From positions 1 to 5,703 of the forward strand of contig JAEWTC010000053.1 of NCBI GenBank assembly GCA_023459675.1: a stretch of DNA of 5,703 nt, in the 5' to 3' direction. The notes beneath the pieces were generated by a model that saw only the letters and a program-made list of their open reading frames with translations, ran no database searches and was not told where the DNA came from. Below are positions 1 through 4,731 of this stretch, in pieces (the stretch's first letter is position 1; the number at the start of each line of letters is the position of its first letter). The stretch comes from Bacillota bacterium. GTDB taxonomy: Bacteria; Bacillota; Clostridia; Christensenellales; Aristaeellaceae. The translations under genes were made by a program, and so were the position numbers.

Positions 1-1199
1 CCGATTTCGCGGCGGCCGGGGCTCTTGAGGCGGCCCGCCTCGCCGGTGGCGTAGGGCGGCATATTATAGTGGTGCATATAGCGTTTGAAGTCTTCGGTGC
101 CAAGGCCGTCGAGCATCTGCACTTCGCTCATGGAGCCAAGCGTCGTGATGGTCAGGGCCTGGGTTTCGCCGCGGGTGAACACGGCGCTGCCGTGGGTACG
201 GGGCAGGGTACCGACTTCGCACCAGATGGGGCGCACGTCGGTCAGGCCGCGGCCGTCGGCGCGGATGCCGCTGTCCAGGATCTTGCGGCGCATGATTTCC
301 TTATTCAGGGAATACAGCGCGTCCGACACTTCGCCCATGCGGGCTTCGTACTGGCTTGCAAACTGCTCGGCCACTTCCGCCTTGGTTTGCGCCTCGCGCT
401 CCTTTCGTTCGCTGCGCACGTCGGTTTCGAACGTCCACACGGCCTTGTCGTAGGCAAAATCGCGCACAGCGTGCTTGATATCCTCGCCGGTGGTGACAAG
501 CGCCACGGTGCTCTTTTCCTTGCCGATTTCGGCCTGGATGCCCTCGATGAACGCGACGATCTTCTTGATTTCCTCGTGCGCGAACAGGATGGCGGCCAGC
601 ATATCCGCTTCGGTCACTTCGTTGGCGCCCGCTTCCACCATGAGAACGGCGTCCTTGGTGCCGCTGACGGTGACGTGCATGGTGCTTGCCTCGCGCTGCG
701 CTTCATCGGGGTTGACGACGTACTTGCCGTCCACGCTTCCCACCACCACCGTGCCGGTGGGGCCGTTCCACGGGATATTGCTCACGGCCAGGGCGGCCGA
801 GGAGCCGATCATCGCGGGGACTTCCGGGGGAATGTCCTTATCCACGGAAAGCACCGTGGCGACCACTTGCACGTCGTTGCGCATGCCCTTGGGGAACAGC
901 GGGCGCAGCGGGCGGTCAATCAGGCGGCAGGTCAGCGTGGCCTTCTCGGTGGGGCGGCCTTCGCGTTTGATGAATCCGCCGGGGATCTTGCCCACGGCGT
1001 ACTGCTTCTCTTCAAAGTCTACCGACAGAGGGAAAAAGTCTACGCCTTCGCGTACCGATTCCGACATGGTGGCGTTGACGATCACCACGGTGTCGCCGTA
1101 GCGCACGAACGCGCTGCCTGCGGCTTGCTGGGCATACTTGCCGAATTCAATCGTCAGCTGCCTCCCTGCCAGTTCCATTGTGAAATTTTTACTATCCAT
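1..1199 (-). CDS. pnp: Polyribonucleotide nucleotidyltransferase (PNPase), N-terminal part (partial at window edge)
   Basis: PNPase degrades RNA 3' to 5' by phosphorolysis and can add heteropolymeric tails. It is a trimer, often associated with RNA decay complexes. About 399 of the usual roughly 700 residues are visible, with no frameshift. The first RNase PH-like domain covers about residues 10-145, with GGFIKREGRP (the RNA-contacting loop in its Bacillota form) at 74-83 and ARLIDRPLRPLFPKG at 91-105. It continues with MIGSSAALAVS, NPDEAQREASTM and VLMVEAGANEVTE, then an alpha-helical linker (about 200-315). The second RNase PH domain begins with RADGRGLTDVRPI, FTRGETQAL and PPYATGEAGR, reaching GRREI at the edge. 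The catalytic aspartates of the second core and the KH and S1 domains lie outside. ATG 1199 has AGGAG at 1206-1210, 6 nt upstream. An internal ATG at residue 8 is less well placed. Confidence 0.98.
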   Translation of the reverse strand, partial: MDSKNFTMELAGRQLTIEFGKYAQQAAGSAFVRYGDTVVIVNATMSESVREGVDFFPLSVDFEEKQYAVGKIPGGFIKREGRPTEKATLTCRLIDRPLRPLFPKGMRNDVQVVATVLSVDKDIPPEVPAMIGSSAALAVSNIPWNGPTGTVVVGSVDGKYVVNPDEAQREASTMHVTVSGTKDAVLMVEAGANEVTEADMLAAILFAHEEIKKIVAFIEGIQAEIGKEKSTVALVTTGEDIKHAVRDFAYDKAVWTFETDVRSERKEREAQTKAEVAEQFASQYEARMGEVSDALYSLNKEIMRRKILDSGIRADGRGLTDVRPIWCEVGTLPRTHGSAVFTRGETQALTITTLGSMSEVQMLDGLGTEDFKRYMHHYNMPPYATGEAGRLKSPGRREI

Positions 1200-1216
1200 T
1201 TCCTTCTCCTCTTCCT

Positions 1217-1355
1217 GCTGACGGGCCTCGTTGCCCGCAGCGACATCTTTGGGATGTGCGGCTGTGCCGCAGATCCAGTTTGCGCCGCCGCACGCTGAGC
1301 GCGGCGCCGGCACAGGTTTCCCGTGCCGTTTCGAACAATGCGGTTATCCGTAACC
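1217..1355 (-). promoter_or_regulatory. Hairpin-rich pnp 5' leader
   Basis: The spacer between the post-rpsO hairpin and pnp contains a run of inverted repeats. In transcription order: GGTTA/TAACC (1342-1355, loop 4); GGCACGGG/CCTGTGCC (1309-1327, 8 bp with one G-U, AAA loop); GCGCCGC/GCGGCGC (1282-1307, loop 12); TGCGGC/GCCGCA (1257-1271); ACATC/GATGT (1243-1257, shares one base with the previous); and GCTG-CGGGC/GCCCG-T-CAGC (1217-1241, 9 bp with one bulged base, 6-nt loop). The last ends 6 nt before the pnp Shine-Dalgarno. In E. coli pnp is autoregulated through RNase III cleavage of a leader stem. A similar use here is inference. No convincing separate pnp promoter is seen. Confidence 0.5.
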
Positions 1356-1402
1356 TACACGTTTTTCCGCCGTTTGAAACGAACCGGCACTTTTATCAAA
1401 AT

Positions 1403-1449
1403 GGCCGCGTATCGGCGAGTATGACTACCCTTCGCCGGAATACGCGGCC
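1403..1449 (-). terminator. Hairpin after rpsO (attenuator or RNA-processing site)
   Basis: In the rpsO direction the RNA forms a 10-bp perfect outer stem (GGCCGCGTAT with ATACGCGGCC; 1440-1449 with 1403-1412), a 2-nt bulge (1438-1439), a 6-bp inner stem (CGGCGA with TCGCCG) and a 13-nt loop. It begins 15 nt after the rpsO stop and is followed by ATTTTGAT, a weak U-tract. This could be a partial terminator that lowers pnp expression relative to rpsO, or an RNase III target. In E. coli the rpsO-pnp gap holds both kinds of element. The stem is directly visible; the function is inferred. Confidence 0.6.
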
Positions 1450-1464
1450 CATTGACAGCCTTGA

Positions 1465-1719
1465 TTACTTGCGCAGCCCCAGTCGTGCAATCAATTCACG
1501 GTAGCGCTCGATATCGGTCTTCTTGAGGTAGTTGAGCAAACCCCTTCTCTTACCGACCATCAGGAGCAGCCCGCGCCTGGAGTGGTGATCCTTCTTGTTG
1601 ATCTTCAGGTGCTCGTTGAGGTGGTTGATCCGCTCGGTCAGTATCGCGACCTGTACCTCGGGGGAGCCGGTATCGCCCTCGTGCCGGGCATAGGTTTCGA
1701 TGGTTTTCTGCTTGTCCAT
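1465..1719 (-). CDS. rpsO: 30S ribosomal protein S15
   Basis: S15 is a primary 16S rRNA-binding protein of the small-subunit platform and contributes to a bridge with 23S rRNA. The product is 84 residues and all signature blocks are present: EGDTGSPEVQVAILTERINHL, the NKKDHHSRRGLLLMVGKRR core that contacts rRNA, and the C-terminal YRELIARLGLRK. The family is usually about 88-89 residues. The missing residues are all at the N-terminus, where only 15 residues precede DTGSPEVQ against about 20 in Bacillus. The ATG at 1719 is 11 nt from the AAGGAGG at 1731-1737, a long spacing. An in-frame ATT at 1725-1723, 5 nt from the Shine-Dalgarno, is an unproven alternative start that would add two residues. 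It is expressed from its own promoter, with likely read-through from the infB operon. Confidence 0.97.
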   Translation of the reverse strand: MDKQKTIETYARHEGDTGSPEVQVAILTERINHLNEHLKINKKDHHSRRGLLLMVGKRRGLLNYLKKTDIERYRELIARLGLRK

Positions 1720-1821
1720 GGGAATGGTTGCCTCCTTAAGTCATCGATAATCGCCGTATACATAGTCCGCCGTTGGCCTTCGAACGTCTGCGCACACGGT
1801 TCTGTTCGCGCTTTACGCACA
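1720..1821 (-). promoter_or_regulatory. Predicted rpsO mRNA leader (about 100 nt)
   Basis: From the predicted start near 1821 to the rpsO start codon. It ends in a strong Shine-Dalgarno, AAGGAGG (1731-1737). Only short, weak stems are visible by eye, for example GCGCG pairing with UGCGC and a GCC-AAC-GGC mini-hairpin, so no known S15-binding leader class can be assigned. S15 represses its own mRNA through leader structures in several bacteria, and a leader this long leaves room for that. This role is inference. Confidence 0.35.
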
Positions 1822-1827
1822 TACTGT

Positions 1828-1856
1828 ATTGTATCACGGTGTTAAACCTTTGTAAA
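1828..1856 (-). promoter_or_regulatory. Sigma-A-type promoter for rpsO-pnp
   Basis: Reading leftwards, the -35 box is TTTACA (1851-1856, 5/6 to TTGACA), the spacer is exactly 17 nt (1834-1850), and the -10 box is TACAAT (1828-1833, 5/6 to TATAAT). A short A-rich run lies just upstream of the -35. It starts 28 nt beyond the ribF stop and points at rpsO, with transcription expected to begin near 1820-1822. An internal rpsO promoter is known in other bacteria, so the position makes sense. The call rests on sequence match only. Confidence 0.75.
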
Positions 1857-1883
1857 CTCTATTTTTTCGGGAGATGCGCCGTT

Positions 1884-2444
1884 TTATGCACGCGGCGGGA
1901 CGCCCAGCAGCTTTTCCGCCTCGGCCTCGTTCCCCTCGGCCAGCAGGCGGCGGATGCGGCTGGAGCTTACGGTTTCCCCGTCGATGCGCACTTCCGGCAC
2001 GACGACGGTTTCAAACCCGGCGGCCTGCCCGAGGCGGGTCATGGTATCGGCCGTGCCCGCGCCGTGTTTGCCGAAATTATAATTGTACCCGATCACAACC
2101 GCTTTGGGCCGCCAGCGTTCGACCAGCATTTGCACGAACTTTTCCGGGGCGATGTCGCGCAGCTCCTCGGTGAACGGGAGCACGCACACGATATCCGCGC
2201 CCTGGGCTTCGATGCGCCGGATGCGTTCCTCCGGCGTGGTGAGCATGGGCGGGGCCATGGGCGGCGCGATGAGGTTGAGCGGATGACGGTCGAACGTCAT
2301 CACGATCATCGGCACCCGCAGGGTATCCGCCAAAGCGCGCGCGCGCTTCATCAGCGCCTGATGGCCCAGATGCACGCCGTCGAACATCCCAAGCACCAGC
2401 ACCGAGGCTTCCGTTTGCAAGCCGTTGTCCGTACAAATCCGCAT
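1884..2444 (-). CDS. ribF: Single-domain FAD synthetase (FMN adenylyltransferase), lacking the riboflavin kinase domain
   Basis: Canonical bacterial RibF is bifunctional and about 310 residues: an N-terminal FMN adenylyltransferase domain makes FAD from FMN and ATP, and a C-terminal kinase domain makes FMN from riboflavin. This protein has 186 residues and only the first domain. Visible are the nucleotidyltransferase motif GMFDGVHLGH (residues 19-28), MTFDRHPLN (family consensus usually FDPHP), the LTTPEERIRRIEAQGAD segment, VIGYNYNFGKHGAG, and the second signature VSSSRIRRLLAEG (about 149-161). It ends ...KLLGVPPRA with TAA, where the kinase domain normally begins. The spacer after the stop holds a promoter and no kinase remnant. 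The start is ATG 2444 with GGAGG at 2451-2455, 6 nt upstream and 14 nt after the truB stop. The open frame continues upstream to 2858 only as a shadow of truB. Adenylyltransferase identity is secure; the gene symbol is by domain and locus. Confidence 0.93.
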   Translation of the reverse strand: MRICTDNGLQTEASVLVLGMFDGVHLGHQALMKRARALADTLRVPMIVMTFDRHPLNLIAPPMAPPMLTTPEERIRRIEAQGADIVCVLPFTEELRDIAPEKFVQMLVERWRPKAVVIGYNYNFGKHGAGTADTMTRLGQAAGFETVVVPEVRIDGETVSSSRIRRLLAEGNEAEAEKLLGVPPRA

Positions 2445-2458
2445 GCCGTTCCTCCGGT

Positions 2459-3376
2459 TCAATCGCCAAGCCAGGTGGCGGGTTTGAGTACGCCGTCCGC
2501 AATTGCGCTTACCGCTTTGGTTTCCCCGTCCACGCGCAGCTGCACGCGGCTGCCCGGCGGCTTGCCCGCAAACGCGGGAAACGCGTCCAGCGGCAGCGGC
2601 ACGCCGTTTTGAAAGGGCTTGTACAGCCGCGCGGGCACCTCGCTGAAGGGCAGATGCGAAAGCGCGGCTTCCGCCGGGATGAGCAGGCTGGAAAGCATTC
2701 CCTGCGCCGCCGCGGCGCGGATTTCTTCCAGCGTATGCGCCTGCTCCAGCGTGAACGGCCCCGTCTGCGTCCGCAGCAGGAAGCGCATATGCGCGGGGCA
2801 GCCGATCCGCTCGCCGATATCGTGGCAAAGCGTGCGTACATAAAAACCTTTGGAGCACCGAAGGGAGATCAGCGCGCCGTTACGCGGCGTCATGCGCATA
2901 AGCTCCAGCGCGAACAGCGTCATCCCGCGCGTTTCGCGTTCCACGGTTTTGCCTTCCCGCGCCAGCGCGTACAGCGGCCTGCCGCCGCGTTTCAAGGCCG
3001 AATACATGGGCGGCATTTGCCGCAATTCGCCCACCAGCGTGGGAAACAGCGAACGCAGCTCGCCTTCCGCAGGCGCACGGCCGCCCGTTTGCACAACGAC
3101 GCCCTGCGCGTCCTGCGTATCGGTAGCCGCGCCGAAGGCAATCTCGGCGACGTACGCCTTCTGATCGTTTTGCAGGTCGTCAAACAGGCGCGCGGCCTTG
3201 CCGATCATCAGCGGCAGCACGCCCGCGGCTTCGGGGTCCAGCGTTCCCGCATGCCCCACCTTAACCCCGCCCGCGCAGCCGCGCACGATGGCCACCGCGC
3301 GCGCTGAAGAGACGCCCGGCGGCTTGAGTAAATTTAAAAAACCGCTCAGCGGTGTTTGCAGCGTTTCATTTGGCAA
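2459..3376 (-). CDS. truB: tRNA pseudouridine(55) synthase TruB
   Basis: TruB isomerises U55 to pseudouridine in the T-loop of nearly all elongator tRNAs and also acts as a tRNA folding chaperone. The 305-residue product is full length. Motifs in order: LNLLKPPGVSSA near residues 15-25; VGHAGTLDPEAAGVLP with catalytic Asp47; AYVAEIAFGAATDTQDAQG (residues 74-92, Tyr75 in the active site); PPMYSALKRGGRPLYALAREG; and SKGFYVRTLCHDIGERIG followed by RTQTGPF. The last roughly 55 residues (ending ADGVLKPATWLGD) fit the C-terminal PUA-like RNA-binding domain. The start is TTG at 3376: no in-frame ATG lies near, GGAGG at 3386-3390 is 9 nt upstream, and the N-terminal length is right. The start lies inside the end of the DHH gene (11-nt overlap), so translation is probably coupled. 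Identification is very secure. Confidence 0.97.
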   Translation of the reverse strand: MPNETLQTPLSGFLNLLKPPGVSSARAVAIVRGCAGGVKVGHAGTLDPEAAGVLPLMIGKAARLFDDLQNDQKAYVAEIAFGAATDTQDAQGVVVQTGGRAPAEGELRSLFPTLVGELRQMPPMYSALKRGGRPLYALAREGKTVERETRGMTLFALELMRMTPRNGALISLRCSKGFYVRTLCHDIGERIGCPAHMRFLLRTQTGPFTLEQAHTLEEIRAAAAQGMLSSLLIPAEAALSHLPFSEVPARLYKPFQNGVPLPLDAFPAFAGKPPGSRVQLRVDGETKAVSAIADGVLKPATWLGD

Positions 3377-4367
3377 GAGCTTCCGCCTCCGCGCAGGCCT
3401 GCGCCAGCGCCTGCTCCAGTTCGGCTACGGTCTCCGGCAGCGTTTTTCGGATGGTGCAGCCCGCCGCGAGCATATGCCCGCCGCCGCCGTAGCGAAGCGC
3501 AATCCCATCCACCCGGTAGGGCGGAAGCGCGCGCAGCGAGCACTTGACCACGCCCGGCTGCGCTTCCCGCGCCAGGTAGGCCAGCCGCACGCCTTTGGTG
3601 TTGATGGCATAATTGACGATGCCCTCGCTGTGTTCGCCCATCGGGTCGATCGCTTGCAGGGTTTCATACGTAAGCGCCATTCCGGCCACCTTGCCGTCCG
3701 CCGAGTAGCGGAACGTGGGAAGCGCCTTGGCCAGCAGCGCGATGTGCTCCCGTTCCTTGCGCAGGAACAAAAGCCTGGAATAGTGGCCGATGTTGAGCCC
3801 CGCCTCCATCAGTTCCGCCATAATGCGAAACGAGTTGGCGTCGGTATTCTTGAACTGGAAATTACCCGTATCGGTGGAAAGGCCGATGTACAGGTTGGTG
3901 GCTTCGTCCGGTTGCAGGGAGAGTTCCAGCGCCTTGAACAGGCTGAACACCACCGACGCGGACGACGGCGCTTTGGTTTCCACGATATTGATCTGCGCGA
4001 AACCGGGATTGGTTTCGTGGTGGTCGATCTGCGCGGTAACGGGCGCGCTGAAAAACAGCGGCAAGGCATTGCCCATCCGTTCGGCCGTGCTTACGTCCAC
4101 GGCGATGGCCAGGGTGTTTTCAACGCTATGCACGGCCTCCGCCGTGGTGATGGTTTCGACGCCCGGCATAAAGTTCAGCCGTTCCGGCGGCGGACCGTCC
4201 AGAACGACCGTTACGGGCTTGCCGAGCCGGGTAATGAGGCTTTGCAGGGCCAAAGCGCTGCCAAGCGTGTCGCCGTCGGGATCGATATGCGGGAAAATGC
4301 ACACGCGGCCGGCCGCGCGGATCGCGGAAAACAGCTTGTCCATTTCCACGCGGTTATCCGTTTTCAT
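3366..4367 (-). CDS. nrnA: DHH/DHHA1 phosphoesterase, NrnA-type (oligoribonuclease / pAp phosphatase)
   Basis: This family degrades 2-5 nt oligoribonucleotides left by exonucleases and dephosphorylates 3'-phosphoadenosine 5'-phosphate (pAp), using two metal ions. The 333-residue protein is close to the usual length. The N-terminal DHH domain shows PHIDPDGDTLGSALAL (H27, D29, D31 metal-ligand motif), AVDVS (D91), QIDHHETNPGF (the DHH signature, residues 115-117) and LSTDTGNFQF (D166). The C-terminal DHHA1 substrate-binding domain carries YGGGGHMLAAG (GGGGH at 294-298). All catalytic motifs are intact. ATG 4367 is chosen because GGAGGAAGG lies 5-9 nt upstream; the open frame runs further, to 4445, but that stretch lies inside rbfA and has no family similarity. 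It overlaps rbfA by 14 nt and truB by 11 nt. The DHH family is certain; the NrnA-type substrate preference is inferred from architecture and locus. Confidence 0.92.
   Translation of the reverse strand: MKTDNRVEMDKLFSAIRAAGRVCIFPHIDPDGDTLGSALALQSLITRLGKPVTVVLDGPPPERLNFMPGVETITTAEAVHSVENTLAIAVDVSTAERMGNALPLFFSAPVTAQIDHHETNPGFAQINIVETKAPSSASVVFSLFKALELSLQPDEATNLYIGLSTDTGNFQFKNTDANSFRIMAELMEAGLNIGHYSRLLFLRKEREHIALLAKALPTFRYSADGKVAGMALTYETLQAIDPMGEHSEGIVNYAINTKGVRLAYLAREAQPGVVKCSLRALPPYRVDGIALRYGGGGHMLAAGCTIRKTLPETVAELEQALAQACAEAEALAK
3386..3390 (-). promoter_or_regulatory. Ribosome binding site supporting the truB TTG start
   Basis: GGAGG, 9 nt upstream of the TTG at 3376 and inside the last codons of the DHH phosphoesterase gene. 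The nearby ATG at 3370-3368 is in another frame and gives only a seven-codon peptide, so the TTG is the credible start. Confidence 0.6.
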
Positions 4368-4719
4368 GGGGGCCTTCCTCCGCCTGCACTTTCCTGAGCA
4401 CGTCGGCAATGTGAATGCCGTATTCGATATTGTTGTCCGCCTCAAACAGGATTTGCGGCGCGTAGCGGATAATCATGCGCTTGCCCAGCCGGTTCCTGAC
4501 CAGGCCCGCGGCCTTGCGCAGCGCTTCCAGCATGGGTGCGCGGTCGGCTTCCGCCAAAACGCTGACGTAGATTTTGGCGAAGCTGAGATCGCGGGTCACG
4601 TCCGCGCGGGTTACGCTGTAGGTGCCCCGGATGCGCGGATCGTTCAGTTCTTCCCGGATAATGGCGTCCACATGCCGCCGGACTTCTTCGTTGATACGGT
4701 CAATACGCTCGTTTTTCAA
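4354..4719 (-). CDS. rbfA: 30S ribosome-binding factor RbfA
   Basis: RbfA is a small KH-like protein that binds the immature 30S subunit and helps process and fold the 5' end of 16S rRNA. The preferred product is 121 residues, normal for the family. It begins MKNERIDRINEEVRR, continues with EELNDPRI and LSFAKIYVSVL, and has the characteristic KAAGLVRNRLG segment (the kinked helix of the RbfA KH fold) followed by RYAPQILFEAD. Start choice: the frame opens at a TTG at 4740 inside the end of infB, with a GTG at 4728. The TTG at 4719 is preferred because AAGGTG at 4726-4731 sits 6 nt upstream and the resulting N-terminus matches RbfA length. The earlier starts lack a usable ribosome binding site. 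The 3' end overlaps the DHH phosphoesterase by 14 nt, suggesting coupled translation. The function is secure; the exact start is less so. Confidence 0.95.
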   Translation of the reverse strand: MKNERIDRINEEVRRHVDAIIREELNDPRIRGTYSVTRADVTRDLSFAKIYVSVLAEADRAPMLEALRKAAGLVRNRLGKRMIIRYAPQILFEADNNIEYGIHIADVLRKVQAEEGPHENG

Positions 4720-4725
4720 TCCGCT

Positions 4726-4731
4726 CACCTT
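4726..4731 (-). promoter_or_regulatory. Ribosome binding site deciding the rbfA start
   Basis: AAGGTG (one mismatch to AAGGAG) lies 6 nt before the TTG at 4719 and overlaps the infB stop codon TAA at 4730-4732. Ribosomes finishing infB would stop on top of this site, which fits termination-reinitiation coupling. It is the main argument for 4719 over the upstream TTG (4740) or GTG (4728). Confidence 0.55.

Noticed and set aside
69..1298. 409-residue plus-strand open frame opposite pnp
   Set aside because: It lies antisense to a clear PNPase gene and its composition (many H, A, G, R, D) is typical of a mirrored GC-rich gene. It has no recognisable motif.
1376..1402. TTGATA-like sequence after the rpsO hairpin as a possible separate pnp promoter
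   Set aside because: No acceptable -10 box lies at 16-18 nt, and the sequence is better explained as the U-tract of the hairpin.
2244..2267. 12-bp tandem direct repeat with one mismatch inside ribF, encoding APPM twice
   Set aside because: The loop between the FDRHP and LTT motifs has normal family length, so this is probably not an insertion; a chance result of proline-rich GC coding.
1773..2612. 279-residue plus-strand open frame opposite ribF and the promoter region
   Set aside because: Antisense to ribF motifs that are clearly coding; no independent support.
2445..2858. N-terminal extension of ribF (about 138 extra residues in the open frame)
   Set aside because: It lies wholly inside truB in another frame, is rich in R and A, and has no similarity to RibF. 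The ATG at 2444 has a good ribosome binding site.
3198..4397. 399-residue plus-strand open frame opposite truB and the DHH gene
   Set aside because: It spans the antisense of two certain genes, is low in complexity (H, R, G rich) and has no family signature.
4368..4445. 26-residue N-terminal extension of the DHH phosphoesterase
   Set aside because: It overlaps rbfA coding sequence and precedes a well-placed ATG with GGAGGAAGG upstream.
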